Below are positions 8,937-19,020 of a stretch of DNA of 64,000 bases, piece after piece. The stretch is from Ensifer sp. USDA 6670 (GTDB lineage: Bacteria; Pseudomonadota; Alphaproteobacteria; Rhizobiales; Rhizobiaceae). Made by a program: the position numbers and the translations under genes. Numbering within the stretch: the stretch's first letter is position 1; each line of letters opens with the position of its first letter. A model generated the notes under the pieces. It did not search any database and had not been told where the DNA came from. It worked only from the letters and a program-made list of their open reading frames with translations. The DNA is taken from assembly GCA_000421085.1 (NCBI GenBank), contig ATWE01000005.1, positions 1 to 64,000 on the forward strand. Direction: 5' to 3'.

Positions 8937-9461
8937 CTAATCCCGCTCGCCGCTGACGATGTCGCTGATCGACTGGCCGAGTTCTCCGTTTCGTTCGGCT
9001 GCCCATTCTGCGAGCGTCAGGCGCTGCGCCGCCGTGCGGGCGAATGCCTGCGTTACCGATTTTCGCGTGCTCGGCGGCAGGCGGTGTTCCGGTGCCTCGC
9101 GCAGCATATGCGCGCCGTAGCCGTCGGAAAGCATCAGCCCGCATTCTTCCGGAAAGATGTCGAGCGGCACCTGCGCATGCGTTGCGAAGAACAGGCGATC
9201 GCAGTGAAGCCGGTATTCCGGCCACTTGCGGTCGACGCGGAAGTCCTCGATCGAGGTCTTGATCTCGATGATCCAGATTTCGCCCTTCGGTGAGAGCGAG
9301 ATGAGATCGGCTCGCCGCCCGCTCGCAAGCGTCAGTTCGGGCAGAGCCGCGTGGCGCAGTTCCATCAGCAGCCGCTGAACGCCGCGGCGTACCTTCATCG
9401 CCCGCTCCGACTGGCGTCCGTCTGCGAGCGGATTATCGCCATGGATAGACAAGATCGTCAT
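8937..9461 (-). CDS. mmcB: DNA repair protein MmcB (PD-(D/E)XK nuclease-like)
   Basis: This cytoplasmic protein of 174 residues belongs to the MmcB family, a group tied to mitomycin-C resistance and the SOS response in alphaproteobacteria. The nuclease-like core is visible near residues 48-70: RRADLI followed by IIEIKTSIEDF, the Asp and Glu-x-Lys of the PD-(D/E)XK fold. The family also keeps DRLFFATHAQVP and FPEECGLML. It converges with actR. The palindromic repeat at 9481-9523 lies just upstream of its start. I saw no clear LexA operator in the upstream bases, so regulation is open. Confidence 0.85.
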   Translation of the reverse strand: MTILSIHGDNPLADGRQSERAMKVRRGVQRLLMELRHAALPELTLASGRRADLISLSPKGEIWIIEIKTSIEDFRVDRKWPEYRLHCDRLFFATHAQVPLDIFPEECGLMLSDGYGAHMLREAPEHRLPPSTRKSVTQAFARTAAQRLTLAEWAAERNGELGQSISDIVSGERD

Positions 9462-9480
9462 TGCCGCCCTCGGAAAGTGC

Positions 9481-9523
9481 TACGGCGCCGTTTGCGCGTC
9501 TGACGAGACGTGCGGCGCTGCCG
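9481..9523. repeat. rhizobial palindromic repeat, copy 2
   Basis: It has the same layout as 8284-8325: ACGGCGCC at the left, a TTTGCGCGTCTGACGAGAC core and GGCGCTG at the right. It lies 20 bases upstream of the mmcB start, in the gap between mmcB and the divergent transpeptidase gene. Confidence 0.55.
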
Positions 9524-9686
9524 GGTGGTTTGTTGCAAAAAAGCAATCGTCACGGAATTTACACCTTTCGGCCACATTGCCGGGGGCCGGTCCCTTGCGC
9601 ACTGCGGTGCAATAGAAAATAAGCTGGTGCCGCTGACGGCCGGACACCCTCCCCCGTATTTTCCTGACCTCTTTTACGAGACCATC

Positions 9687-10361
9687 ATGCGCTTCCGCAA
9701 CGCTCTCCTTCTGTGCAGCCTGGCGGCCACCATGGCCCTCGCCGGCTGCTCACAGACCACGACCACGCCCGGCTCCTCTCCCGAGGGCGAAAAAGTGGCG
9801 ACGAATCAGATCTTCTCCAGCAATTATGGCCCTGTTGAGGACCACGGATATGCGGTGCCGGGCGTTCCGATCAACCGCGTAGACCAGCGTTTCCATCGGC
9901 AGATCGTCGATTATCCGACGAAGGAACGCCCGGGAACGATCGTCGTCAACACGCCGAGCCGCTTCCTCTATTACGTGCTGCCCGGCGGCAAGGCCGTACG
10001 TTACGGGATCGGCGTCGGCAAGCAGGGTTTCGCGTGGGAAGGCGAGGCCTATGTCGCCTGGAAGCAGGAATGGCCGACCTGGCACCCGCCGAAGGAAATG
10101 GCCGAGCGCAAGCCGGAAGTCGCCAGATATGTCGAGGCCGGCATGGGCCCGGGCATCAGCAATCCGCTCGGCGCACGCGCTCTCTACCTCTTCAACAAGG
10201 AAGGCCGGGACACGCTCTTCCGCCTGCACGGCACGCCGGAATGGTCGTCGATCGGCACCGCCGCCTCGTCCGGCTGCATCCGCCTGATGAACCAGGACAT
10301 CATCGATCTCTATTCGCGGGTCCGCCCCGGCCGCAACGCACGCGTCGTCGTGCAGCAGTAA
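9687..10361 (+). CDS. L,D-transpeptidase lipoprotein (YkuD/ErfK family)
   Basis: This is a 224-residue envelope lipoprotein. The signal peptide ends in the lipobox LAGC near residue 20, so the cysteine is lipidated and anchors the protein in the periplasm. The YkuD catalytic domain covers about residues 85-220. It has a histidine in LHGTPEW and the nucleophile motif SSGCIRLMN. These enzymes make 3-3 cross-links in peptidoglycan or attach proteins to it. I chose the ATG at 9687 because it gives an intact lipoprotein signal; the reading frame stays open upstream to 9510 without a sensible signal. A strong bidirectional terminator follows the stop. Confidence 0.9.
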   Translation: MRFRNALLLCSLAATMALAGCSQTTTTPGSSPEGEKVATNQIFSSNYGPVEDHGYAVPGVPINRVDQRFHRQIVDYPTKERPGTIVVNTPSRFLYYVLPGGKAVRYGIGVGKQGFAWEGEAYVAWKQEWPTWHPPKEMAERKPEVARYVEAGMGPGISNPLGARALYLFNKEGRDTLFRLHGTPEWSSIGTAASSGCIRLMNQDIIDLYSRVRPGRNARVVVQQ

Positions 10362-10373
10362 CGGCTGCAACAC

Positions 10374-10418
10374 AACGAAAAAGGGCCGCCCGGTGATACC
10401 GGGTGGCCCTTTTTCGTT
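10374..10418. terminator. bidirectional rho-independent terminator
   Basis: A long hairpin has arms AAAAAGGGCCGCCCGG and CCGGGTGGCCCTTTTT, flanked by A-rich and T-rich ends, so it can terminate in both directions. It sits between the convergent transpeptidase gene and glcB. Confidence 0.9.
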
Positions 10419-10470
10419 GGTCGCGCCGCCATTTGCCCGTCCTCAACGCCTCCCCACAGGTGGGAGGCGC

Positions 10471-12642
10471 TTATGCCCCCTGCTTCGCCTTCAGCTCCAG
10501 CCGGCGGCGATGCAGGACCGGTTCGGTATAGCCGTTCGGCTGCTCGCGGCCCTTGAGCACGAGATCGAGCGCCGCCTGAAAGGCGATCGATTCGTCGAAG
10601 CGCCCGGCCATGGGCTGGTAATTCGGATCGCCAGCGTTCTGCCCGTCGACGATCGCCGCCATGCGCTTCATGGTTTCGACGATCTGCGCTTCGCTGACGA
10701 TTCCGTGATGCAGCCAGTTCGCCATATGCTGCGCCGAGATGCGCAGCGTCGCGCGGTCCTCCATCAGGCCGACATTGTTGATGTCGGGCACCTTGGAGCA
10801 GCCGACGCCCTGGTCGACCCAGCGCACGACATAGCCGAGAATGCCTTGCGCATTATTGTCGAGTTCGCGCTGGATTTCCTCCTCGGTCCAGTTCGGCCGT
10901 GTGGCGACCGGCACGGAGAGGATATCGGCGAGCTTCGCGCGGGTGCGGCTCTTGAGGCCCGCCTGGACTTCGGCGACGTTGACGCGGTGATAATGGGTGG
11001 CGTGCAGAGTCGCGGCCGTCGGCGACGGTACCCAGGCTGTGTTCGCGCCCGCCTTCGGATGGGCGATCTTCTGCTCCAGCATGGCCGCCATCAGGTCCGG
11101 CATCGCCCACATGCCCTTGCCGATCTGGGCGTGGCCGGAAAGCCCGCACTCGAGACCGACATCGACGTTCCAGTTTTCATAGGCCGATATCCACGGCGCC
11201 TGCTTCATGTCGCCCTTGCGGATCATCGGGCCGGCTTCCATAGAGGTGTGGATTTCATCGCCGGTGCGGTCGAGGAAGCCGGTATTGATGAAGACGACCC
11301 GTTCGCGGGCCGCGCGGATGCATTCCTTGAGGTTGACGGTCGTTCGCCGCTCCTCGTCCATGATTCCCATTTTCATCGTGTTGGCCGGAAGCCCGAGCGC
11401 CGCCTCTACGCGGGCGAAGATCTCGCATGCGAAGGCGACTTCCTCCGGCCCGTGCATTTTCGGCTTGACCACATACATGGAGCCGCTGCGGGAATTCGCC
11501 CGCCGACCGTTCCGGCCGATGTCGTGGAGAGCGATCAGCGCCGTCACCATGGCGTCCATCAGGCCTTCCGGCACCTCTTCGCCGTCCCGGTCGAGGATCG
11601 CCGGGTTGGTCATCAGGTGGCCGACATTGCGCACCAGCATCAGCGACCGGCCCGGCAGTGTCAGCGTCGCGCCGTCCGGAGCCGTATAGGCCCTGTCGGG
11701 GTTGAGCCTCCGGGTGAACGCCCGGCCGCCCTTGGTCACTTCCTCCTCGAGATCGCCTTTCATCAGCCCGAGCCAGTTGCGGTAGACGAGAACCTTGTCC
11801 TCGGCATCGACGGCCGCAACCGAATCCTCGCAATCCATGATCGTGGTGATCGCCGATTCCAAAACGATATCGGAAATGCCGGCGGCATCGGCCTTGCCGA
11901 TCGGTGTCGTTGCGTCGAGGACGATGACGATGTGAAGGCCGTTCCGACGCAGAACGATCTCGGACGGTGCCGCGGGGTCCCCAGCATAGCCGGCGAACTG
12001 AACGGAATTGCGTGGAGCGCTCTTCGTGCCGTCGACAAGCGTTACGGTGAGCGTCGCTCCCTCGACCGAGAACGATTTGGCATCGCTCCAGCCGCCGGCC
12101 GCCAGCGGAGCGCTCGCGTCGAGAAATTCTCGCGCCCAGGCGATGACCCTGGCACCGCGCTTCGGATTGTATCCCTTGCCGCGCTCGGCCCCGTCGGTCT
12201 CTTCTATCGCATCGGTGCCGTAAAGGGCGTCGTAGAGCGATCCCCAGCGCGCATTGGCGGCATTGAGCGCATAGCGCGCGTTCATCACCGGCACGACAAG
12301 CTGCGGCCCGGCGATCATCGCGATCTCGGAATCGACATTTGCGGTCGCGACGTAAAAATCGGGACCTTCCGGCAGGAGGTAACCGATCTCCCGCAGGAAG
12401 GCTTCATAGGCTTCCATGTCGACCGGGGCACCATGCTCGCGATACCAGCCGTCGAGCCTGGCCTGCAACTCGTCACGCTTGACGAGAAGGGCTCTGTTCT
12501 TCGGTCCGAGATCGTGAACGAGATCCGAGAAGGCGGAAAAGAACCGCTCCGCCTCGACCCCGGTGCCCGGCATCGCCTCTTCGACCAGAAAGCGGTGGAG
12601 CCCCGCATCAATCTGCAATCCATATTTCTCAACGCGGTCCAT
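10471..12642 (-). CDS. glcB: malate synthase G
   Basis: This enzyme condenses glyoxylate with acetyl-CoA to malate in the glyoxylate shunt, for growth on acetate, fatty acids or stored PHB. Its 723 residues match the monomeric G isoform and not the shorter A form. Diagnostic blocks include [34 protein letters not shown] and, near the C-terminus, the [20 protein letters not shown] block. The gene stands alone, with a terminator shared with the convergent transpeptidase gene. PhaZ and PckA, encoded in this window, act in the same C2/C4 metabolism. Confidence 0.96.
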   Translation of the reverse strand: MDRVEKYGLQIDAGLHRFLVEEAMPGTGVEAERFFSAFSDLVHDLGPKNRALLVKRDELQARLDGWYREHGAPVDMEAYEAFLREIGYLLPEGPDFYVATANVDSEIAMIAGPQLVVPVMNARYALNAANARWGSLYDALYGTDAIEETDGAERGKGYNPKRGARVIAWAREFLDASAPLAAGGWSDAKSFSVEGATLTVTLVDGTKSAPRNSVQFAGYAGDPAAPSEIVLRRNGLHIVIVLDATTPIGKADAAGISDIVLESAITTIMDCEDSVAAVDAEDKVLVYRNWLGLMKGDLEEEVTKGGRAFTRRLNPDRAYTAPDGATLTLPGRSLMLVRNVGHLMTNPAILDRDGEEVPEGLMDAMVTALIALHDIGRNGRRANSRSGSMYVVKPKMHGPEEVAFACEIFARVEAALGLPANTMKMGIMDEERRTTVNLKECIRAARERVVFINTGFLDRTGDEIHTSMEAGPMIRKGDMKQAPWISAYENWNVDVGLECGLSGHAQIGKGMWAMPDLMAAMLEQKIAHPKAGANTAWVPSPTAATLHATHYHRVNVAEVQAGLKSRTRAKLADILSVPVATRPNWTEEEIQRELDNNAQGILGYVVRWVDQGVGCSKVPDINNVGLMEDRATLRISAQHMANWLHHGIVSEAQIVETMKRMAAIVDGQNAGDPNYQPMAGRFDESIAFQAALDLVLKGREQPNGYTEPVLHRRRLELKAKQGA

Positions 12643-12801
12643 GCCACAGCTCCTGGTTCAGTCTTCCTATTGCACTAGATAGAAGCGGCATCCGAAAGGA
12701 AAAGCGCCTTGGCCCCGCTCACATGCGCGGACACTCGCTCATCAAATCATTCCCTGTCAATTCCGCAAGGATGCGAAGAATTGTTTCCGGAATGGAAAAG
12801 G

Positions 12802-14808
12802 TTAAAACGCGTGATGCGCGATACGGGGCCGGCCGCTTGCCGAGGCGATGAAGCGTGCCTCGATAAGCTTGCGGCTGCCTTCGACTTCCGGCGCGTCGAT
12901 CTCTTCCCGAAGCACCGCGGCCGGTTCTTCCGCACCGTTGGCGCGGGCGCTTTCCAGCGCCATTGTTTCGGCGCGCCGGCGGGCGACGCCGAAGGCCTCC
13001 TGCTGATCGACGAAGCGTTCGCTCGCGCCCGCACCGTTGACGATGAAAATGCCTTCTTCCGGCGTCGTCACGAAGACGGTGACTGTTGCCCGCACCTGAC
13101 CGATAACCGCGCCGACGGCGTTTGCCACATCTGCCTCCGCCGGGATCGCGGCCTCGGTGGAAAGCATTTCGGCGATGGCGGGGTAATAGACCGGCGCCGA
13201 GGCGCCGAGGCCGACAAGCGGCCGGTCGAGGCTGATCGAAAAGCGCACGATGCCCGATTCCCGTTTCAGCGCCCGGTCGACGGCAAGCGAGGCGGTGGGG
13301 TCGATGGCGGCGCTGTCCTCGCTGAGACAGGCCTGCAGGATGGCTTCAGAGGATTGCCGCGTCAGCCGGTCGACGATCATCTGCGCGAGCGCCTCGACGG
13401 AGGCGGCGATAGGCTGTCCCGAGCCGTCCTTGATGCGCGCGGCGATCTCGAGGCCCAGGCGTGCCGCCTCGCCGTTCCACTGCGCCTGCCGTCCTAGAAC
13501 ATGCATCGCGTCCGAGGGGGTGAGCCCGCAGATATGCACCAGCCCGCGCGCCACGAGCCGGTCGAGCGTCGCCTTCTGCGGCGTGCTGACGAGCAGGTCC
13601 GCAAGCGCCACCGGCACCATGCCGATGCGGCCGTAGAGTGCCTGCTCCTGCGGCTGAAGACCGCTCGCCAGATGGTCCGGCAAGCCGGTGCGGACCGCCA
13701 GGCGGCCATCGTGACGGCCTGCATGGGGCGCCCGCAACTGCTTTTCGAGCACCGACAGAACCGCTTCGCCATGCAGCGCCGCCGCGAGGCTCAAGGGAAG
13801 TAAGCGGCGGGGCCCGAGATCGAGCTTGGCCTTGAGACCGCGATCGTTGATCTTCACCTCGGAGTCGCCGCCGAGGCCGTAGGTGCGCATGGCGACCGCC
13901 TCGACCATGGTACGAAAGCCTCCGACCACCGCGCCCTCGGCATCGAGGCGCGGGCGGCCTTTTTCAAGTACGGCCACGTCGGTCGTCGTGCCGCCGATAT
14001 CGGAGACGATCGCGTTGTCCAAGCCGGTCAGATAGCGAGCGCCGACGAGGCTCGCGGCCGGCCCGGAGAGGATCGTCTCGATGGGGCGCAGCCGCGCTTC
14101 GGCGGCCGAGATCAGCGCACCGTCGCCGCGCACCACCATCATCGGCACGTCGATGCCGCGGGCCTTGAGGAAAACTTCGCAGGAACCGATCAGCCGGTCG
14201 ATCATCGAGACGAGGCGCGCATTCAGAAGGGTCGTCAGCGCCCGGCGCGGGCCGCCGAGCTTGGAGGAAAGCTCATGGCTGCAGGTGACCGGCAGATGCG
14301 AGGCCTCGCGGATGCGATCGCGCACGCGCTGCTCGTGGTCCGGGTTGCGCACGGCAAAATAACCGGCTATCGCGAAGGACGACACCTGAGAGCTGAGCGC
14401 CGGCAGCGCCTCGTCGAGCGCACTCATGTCGAGCGGCGTCTCGCCGCCATGAACATTGTGGCCGCCGGGAAGGAAAAGAACGGGATCGGACCCGAGCGCT
14501 TCCTGAAGGCCGTCGCGCTTCAGGTCTTCTGGACCAAAGCCGATCATGATCAGGCCAGCACGGCCGCCCTGGCCTTCGACCAGCGCATTGGTGGCAAGCG
14601 TCGTCGAGAGCGACACGAGGCTGATCGCCGAAACCGGTACCCTCGCCTTCGCGAGCACCGTTTCCACGGCGCCGGAAACGCCCTCGGCCAGATCGTGACG
14701 GGTCGTCAGCGCCTTGGCCTTGGCGACGACGCCGGTCGCTTCGCTGAAGAGGACGGCGTCGGTGTAGGTGCCGCCGGTGTCAATGCCGAGGAGAAGATGC
14801 GGGGTCAA
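12802..14808 (-). CDS. hydantoinase/oxoprolinase family protein (HyuA-type)
   Basis: This 668-residue cytoplasmic protein has the actin-like ATPase fold of HyuA, the subunit of ATP-dependent N-methylhydantoinase or 5-oxoprolinase. The two phosphate-binding loops are visible: GIDTGGTYTDAVLF at residues 8-21, and SDIGGTTTDVAVLE near residue 275. No HyuB partner gene is adjacent; such single-subunit homologues are common and mostly uncharacterised. The substrate cannot be read from sequence. The downstream neighbour on the same strand is glcB, 159 bases away, and the upstream neighbour is a P450 gene 130 bases away. Confidence 0.8.
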   Translation of the reverse strand: MTPHLLLGIDTGGTYTDAVLFSEATGVVAKAKALTTRHDLAEGVSGAVETVLAKARVPVSAISLVSLSTTLATNALVEGQGGRAGLIMIGFGPEDLKRDGLQEALGSDPVLFLPGGHNVHGGETPLDMSALDEALPALSSQVSSFAIAGYFAVRNPDHEQRVRDRIREASHLPVTCSHELSSKLGGPRRALTTLLNARLVSMIDRLIGSCEVFLKARGIDVPMMVVRGDGALISAAEARLRPIETILSGPAASLVGARYLTGLDNAIVSDIGGTTTDVAVLEKGRPRLDAEGAVVGGFRTMVEAVAMRTYGLGGDSEVKINDRGLKAKLDLGPRRLLPLSLAAALHGEAVLSVLEKQLRAPHAGRHDGRLAVRTGLPDHLASGLQPQEQALYGRIGMVPVALADLLVSTPQKATLDRLVARGLVHICGLTPSDAMHVLGRQAQWNGEAARLGLEIAARIKDGSGQPIAASVEALAQMIVDRLTRQSSEAILQACLSEDSAAIDPTASLAVDRALKRESGIVRFSISLDRPLVGLGASAPVYYPAIAEMLSTEAAIPAEADVANAVGAVIGQVRATVTVFVTTPEEGIFIVNGAGASERFVDQQEAFGVARRRAETMALESARANGAEEPAAVLREEIDAPEVEGSRKLIEARFIASASGRPRIAHHAF

Positions 14809-14938
14809 TTTCTGCTCAGTCCAATGGTGAGGGGTCCGGAAGGGTCTGTCCGGTGATAGGACATATTTTTAGAAAAAACCATCGCGCGACAGCGACGTTT
14901 CCGTGTCCGATGGCGGGCCTATCCTGCCAACCGAAGAC

Positions 14939-16339
14939 CTACTTCACCCTGGCCGACACCTTCATCGGCAAGCCGCCCCTCGGCTGCGTCGTCAGCCTTT
15001 GCACGGGCCAGGGATGTGTCTCGTCCGTCAGGTCGAAGCGGAAGCGGTGCATGAGCACGGCAAGCGCGATAACCGCCTCCTGCAGCGCGAAGGTCGCGCC
15101 GATGCAGACGCGCGGGCCAGCGCCGAAGGGCAGGTACTGGAAGCGGTTGATCTTGTCCCGGTTTTCCGGAAGGAAGCGCTCCGGCATGAAGGCGCGGGGT
15201 TTCTGCCAGTAGAGCGCGTGCCGGTGGAGCGTCCAGGGCATGACCAGCACCGATATTCCCTTGCGGATCGGCACGCGCTCGCCTTCCGGGGACGTCCACG
15301 CATCCTCCTCGATCGCCGCGCGGTTGATGGATGGCGCTGGCGGATAGAGCCTCAACGCCTCCTCGAAGGCGGCAAGCACATGCGGCATGCGCCCAAGCCA
15401 GTCGACCGGATCGGCGCCGCTTGCAAGAGCCGCATCGATCTCCTGCTCCATCGTCTCGCGATAGGCGGGCGTATTGGCGATGCAATAGAAGCACCAGGCG
15501 AGCGCCCGCGCCGTCGTCTCGTGGCCGGCACCTATGAAGGTGAGAATATTGTCCTCGATCTCGGAGGTCGAAAGCCCATCCGGACCTTCCAGCTGCAGAA
15601 GCAGCGTCAGGAAGTCGTTCGGGACGTCGCCGGGCGCTTCCGCCATCCGGCGCCGGCGCAGAGACATCGTTTCGGACACGACGCCGCGGAAACGGTCGAG
15701 CACCTTCCGGCCGCCGATGCGGGTCAACCGCGGAACCCAGCTCGGCGCAACCAGGAGGTCCATCGGATCGACGCGCCCCATTCGATGCAGCAATTCCTCG
15801 ACATTGGCGGCGAAGCCCTGCTTTTCGACGGCGATTTCGCCGGAAAAGAGCGTCTCGGCCAGGATCTCGAAGGTGAGTTCCGTCATGTCCACGGCGACAT
15901 TGGTGACGAAGGGTTCGGAGGATGCGGCCGCGTAGCGATCGACGAAGACCTCGCAAACGCGAAGCATCTGGCCGGCAAAGCCTTTTGCGTGCCGTGGCGT
16001 GAAGACCGGCGCCATCGCCTTGCGCGACCTTTTCCAGACCTCGCCTTCCGCCGTCAGGAGGCCGTCGCGCAGGATCGGGCGCAGGATCAGCCGCCGGACA
16101 TTCGACATTTCGTAGTTGGCGGCGTTTTCTACCAGGATATAGCGGATAAGGCCGGGATCGTTGACGATAAGCGTCCGCTGATTGATGAACTTCGTCTCGA
16201 TCCAGGGAAGCGTATAGGAAGGCTCGCCCCAGAGCTCGAGCGGGTTTCGCAGAACCGTGCGGATGATCTCGAGCCGCGAGGGGATGCCGGTGCGCGGGAC
16301 GGGCGCGGGCGGCTCGAATGGCTCCGGTCGCGTATCCAT
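14939..16339 (-). CDS. cytochrome P450
   Basis: This soluble haem monooxygenase has 466 residues. The haem-binding motif FGAGPRVCIG is at 405-414, with Cys412 as the iron ligand. The oxygen-binding I-helix motif GAGHETT is at 270-276, and the ExxR motif (EALR) is near 327-330. There is no N-terminal membrane anchor. The ETT-type I-helix and overall length resemble the bacterial CYP102/CYP4-like branch more than camphor-type P450s. No ferredoxin or reductase gene is adjacent, so electron transfer must come from elsewhere. The substrate is unknown. Two copies of a hairpin repeat lie just upstream. Confidence 0.9.
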   Translation of the reverse strand: MDTRPEPFEPPAPVPRTGIPSRLEIIRTVLRNPLELWGEPSYTLPWIETKFINQRTLIVNDPGLIRYILVENAANYEMSNVRRLILRPILRDGLLTAEGEVWKRSRKAMAPVFTPRHAKGFAGQMLRVCEVFVDRYAAASSEPFVTNVAVDMTELTFEILAETLFSGEIAVEKQGFAANVEELLHRMGRVDPMDLLVAPSWVPRLTRIGGRKVLDRFRGVVSETMSLRRRRMAEAPGDVPNDFLTLLLQLEGPDGLSTSEIEDNILTFIGAGHETTARALAWCFYCIANTPAYRETMEQEIDAALASGADPVDWLGRMPHVLAAFEEALRLYPPAPSINRAAIEEDAWTSPEGERVPIRKGISVLVMPWTLHRHALYWQKPRAFMPERFLPENRDKINRFQYLPFGAGPRVCIGATFALQEAVIALAVLMHRFRFDLTDETHPWPVQRLTTQPRGGLPMKVSARVK

Positions 16340-16353
16340 GTGAATGCCTTCCT

Positions 16354-16396
16354 AGAGCACTTCCAGGAAAGTGTGCGGCAGCTTTCCGGAAGTGCA
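16354..16396. repeat. hairpin repeat family A, copy 1
   Basis: CACTTCC with GGAAAG at the left pairs with CTTTCC and GGAAGTG at the right, giving a near-perfect stem. The same plan, with drifted bases, recurs at 16411-16458, 26464-26505 and 55102-55148. I recognise it as a common rhizobial intergenic element. Confidence 0.6.
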
Positions 16397-16410
16397 TACT
16401 TCAAATACCC

Positions 16411-16458
16411 AGAGCACTTCCAGGAACCTTTGCAGCGGTTTTCCGTCCGGAATTGCGG
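16411..16458. repeat. hairpin repeat family A, copy 2
   Basis: It starts with the same AGAGCACTTCCAGGAA as copy 1, only 57 bases away, and ends in TTTTCCGTCCGGAATTGCGG. It is a direct repeat of copy 1, but with a longer tail and a weaker stem. Confidence 0.6.
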
Positions 16459-16554
16459 AATGCTCCTGTCTGCGTACCGTTCCAGTTTTTTACGGCGCAA
16501 TCAAGAAAATGCTTCACGCAAATCGCGATGATTTCGCTGCCAGGCGATAAAGGA

Positions 16555-17505
16555 TCACAACAGGCTTTCGAGCTCTGCCAGTTTGTCGTTGACGAGCCAG
16601 CCGTAATAGTTCTCCTCCGGCCAGTGGACCTCGCCCCCCTGGTTCTTCGCGGCGAGCGCGGCCGCACGCGCATCCGGATTGCCGACATTATAGAGCGTTG
16701 CCGTCAGGCCCGGATTGCCGGAGATATCCATGCCGGCGATCGTGCGATAGGCATCGATCGAATGCCGGATGGAGGCGGCCATATAGGCAAGCGAAACGTC
16801 CGGATCCATGATCGCCTCGTAGACGCCTGCAGCATTGTTTTCGTCGAGGCGCTCATAGCCGGAGACGCGCGAGACCATATCCGTCAGCATCAATGCGGTC
16901 AGCGGATTGATCTGGCCGAGGCCGAAGGTCTGCCCGGCAAAGAACGGCTGGAAGAAGACGGCGCTGAAGCGATTGTTCGGGAAGGATTTGCCGGCCACCG
17001 TGCGGCCGCGGAACTGGCTGTCCCAGACCCGTTCACGGCAGCTCCAGAGCGCGTAGGACCCTTTCTTTCCCGCGCATTCGGCAAATTGGGGCCGCTCGAC
17101 GAATTCGGCGATGGACTCGCCCTCATAGCCGAACTGGAACCTGTCGCCCGCATAGGCGGCCGCCTTGACGTAGTAGGATTGCAGCCGGTCATAGGCGTCG
17201 ACATTGTAGGTGTGTTCGCCGACGATCGCCCCGACCATGTGAATGGGCGCGATGCCGTAGGCGCCCGCGACCGACTTGATCTTGCCGACGAGGCTGCGGT
17301 CGGTAGCGAGAAGCTCGCGCACCTTCTCGTATTTCGCGTCGAAGGATGTGCGGCCGGCCTTGGTGCGGCGTACCGAGGCACCCGGAACGACCGGCTGCTC
17401 CACGTGGCGATTGCCCTGCGGGACGACAAGGATCCCGCTCGCAACCGAAGGCCAGGCGGCAAGGCAAAATGTGACCATCACGAGCATGCAGGCTGTAAGG
17501 CGCAA
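16555..17505 (-). CDS. DUF1402 family secreted protein with a lysozyme-like domain
   Basis: This exported protein of 316 residues belongs to the DUF1402 family, which has no known function. A signal peptide covers about residues 1-23. The body resembles a lysozyme/transglycosylase fold: Glu97 in GAIVGEHTYNVD is placed like a catalytic glutamate, and FGLGQINPLTAL resembles the GLGQ segment of lytic transglycosylases. The start is a TTG preceded by AGGA at 8 bases, which also gives the signal peptide its positive charge. The next ATG (17487) would remove that arginine. Peptidoglycan cleavage is an inference, not shown. Confidence 0.75.
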   Translation of the reverse strand: MRLTACMLVMVTFCLAAWPSVASGILVVPQGNRHVEQPVVPGASVRRTKAGRTSFDAKYEKVRELLATDRSLVGKIKSVAGAYGIAPIHMVGAIVGEHTYNVDAYDRLQSYYVKAAAYAGDRFQFGYEGESIAEFVERPQFAECAGKKGSYALWSCRERVWDSQFRGRTVAGKSFPNNRFSAVFFQPFFAGQTFGLGQINPLTALMLTDMVSRVSGYERLDENNAAGVYEAIMDPDVSLAYMAASIRHSIDAYRTIAGMDISGNPGLTATLYNVGNPDARAAALAAKNQGGEVHWPEENYYGWLVNDKLAELESLL

Positions 17506-17624
17506 AGTCTGTTTTCCTGTAGAACGCTTCCAAGAACCGGCGGACCCCGCCCGTTCGGGCGCGGCCCCTAAGACAAGATCATGTCGGAATGATGCCTTAA
17601 TTCTTAACGGCTCTGATCGGTCTA

Positions 17625-17659
17625 GAAAAAATGAAGGCGCCTGTCGAGTGACAGGCGCC
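17625..17659 (-). terminator. rho-independent terminator of the hslVU operon
   Basis: A perfect 10-base-pair stem (GGCGCCTGTC with GACAGGCGCC) has a 4-base loop. On the minus strand it is followed by a run of six to seven T. It lies about 54 bases after the hslU stop. Confidence 0.88.
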
Positions 17660-17712
17660 CCACAATTCGGTGATCGGCTGCTCCCGGCGCCGTGCCAGGT
17701 CAGAGGATCGGG

Positions 17713-19020
17713 TCAGAGGATATAGCGCGACAGGTCGGTATTGGCCGCGAGATCGCCGACATGCCGGCGAACGTATTCGGCATCGATCGTGACGCCCTGG
17801 CCGCCGCGATCGGGCGCGTTGAAGGAGACGTCGTCGAGCACCCGCTCCATCACGGTCTGCAGGCGGCGCGCGCCGATGTTCTCGACATTGGCATTGAGCT
17901 GGACCGCGACCTCCGCCAGCGCATCGATCGCGTCCTCGGTGAAGTCGAGGGCAACCCCCTCGGTCTCGAGCAGTGCCTTGTACTGGCGGATGAGGCTTGC
18001 CTCCGTCTCGGTCAGAATGCGGCGGAAATCCTCCTTGGTGAGAGCCCGAAGCTCGACGCGGATCGGCAGGCGACCCTGCAGCTCCGGCAGCAGATCCGAC
18101 GGTTTGGCGACGTGGAATGCGCCGGACGCGATGAAGAGGATGTGATCGGTCTTCACCGGCCCGTATTTCGTCGCCACCGTCGTGCCTTCGACCAGCGGCA
18201 GGAGATCGCGCTGCACGCCTTCGCGCGACACGCCGGCACCGATGCCGCCTTCGCGGGTGGCGATCTTGTCGATCTCGTCGAGGAAGACGATGCCGTCATT
18301 CTCCGCCGCCGCCACCGCCTCTCGCTGGATCTGCTCGTTGTCGAGCAGCTTGTCGGACTCGTCGTTGACCAGGAGCGCATAGGAGTCCTTGACCGTCGTC
18401 TTGATCTTCTTGGTCCTGCCGCCGAGTGCCTTGCCGAACATTTCCGAGAGGTTGAGGACGCCGATATTGGCGCCCGGCATTCCCGGGATCTCGAAGGCGC
18501 CGCCGGGCGAGCCGGTTTCGGCGACATCGACCTCGATCTCCTTGTCGTCGAGTTCGTTGGCGCGCAGCTTCTTGCGGAAGGAATCGCGGGTTGCCGGCGA
18601 GGCGGTGGTGCCGACCAGCGCGTCGAGAACGCGCTCCTCGGCGTTCTGATGAGCCTTCGCCTTCACTTCGGCGCGCCTTTTCTCCCGCACGAGGCTGATG
18701 CCGACCTCGACGAGATCGCGCACGATCTGCTCCACGTCGCGGCCCACATAGCCGACTTCCGTGAATTTCGTTGCCTCCACCTTGACGAAAGGAGCGCCGG
18801 CGAGCTTGGCGAGACGACGGGAAATCTCCGTCTTGCCGACGCCGGTCGGGCCGATCATCAGGATATTCTTGGGCATGACCTCGTCGCGCAGCTCGTCGTC
18901 GAGCTGCTGGCGGCGCCAGCGGTTGCGCAGCGCAATGGCAACGGCGCGCTTCGCGTCCTTCTGTCCGATGATGTAGCGGTCGAGCTCCGACACGATTTCC
19001 CTGGGTGAAAAGTTGCTCAT
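17713..19020 (-). CDS. hslU: ATP-dependent protease ATPase subunit HslU
   Basis: HslU (ClpY) is the AAA+ unfoldase that feeds substrates into the HslV peptidase in the cytoplasm. It has 435 residues, the family length. Walker A GPTGVGKT is at 57-64, the pore loop GYVG at 90-93, and Walker [10 protein letters not shown] near 248. A sensor/arginine region and the C-terminal tail that opens HslV (ending LSRYIL) are intact. Its ATG overlaps the stop of the acetyltransferase gene in an ATGA arrangement, so the three-gene set is translationally coupled. A strong terminator follows. Confidence 0.96.
   Translation of the reverse strand: MSNFSPREIVSELDRYIIGQKDAKRAVAIALRNRWRRQQLDDELRDEVMPKNILMIGPTGVGKTEISRRLAKLAGAPFVKVEATKFTEVGYVGRDVEQIVRDLVEVGISLVREKRRAEVKAKAHQNAEERVLDALVGTTASPATRDSFRKKLRANELDDKEIEVDVAETGSPGGAFEIPGMPGANIGVLNLSEMFGKALGGRTKKIKTTVKDSYALLVNDESDKLLDNEQIQREAVAAAENDGIVFLDEIDKIATREGGIGAGVSREGVQRDLLPLVEGTTVATKYGPVKTDHILFIASGAFHVAKPSDLLPELQGRLPIRVELRALTKEDFRRILTETEASLIRQYKALLETEGVALDFTEDAIDALAEVAVQLNANVENIGARRLQTVMERVLDDVSFNAPDRGGQGVTIDAEYVRRHVGDLAANTDLSRYIL

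Noticed and set aside
10393-12678. Plus-strand frame of 761 residues opposite glcB
   Set aside because: Antisense shadow of malate synthase G with no recognisable domain.
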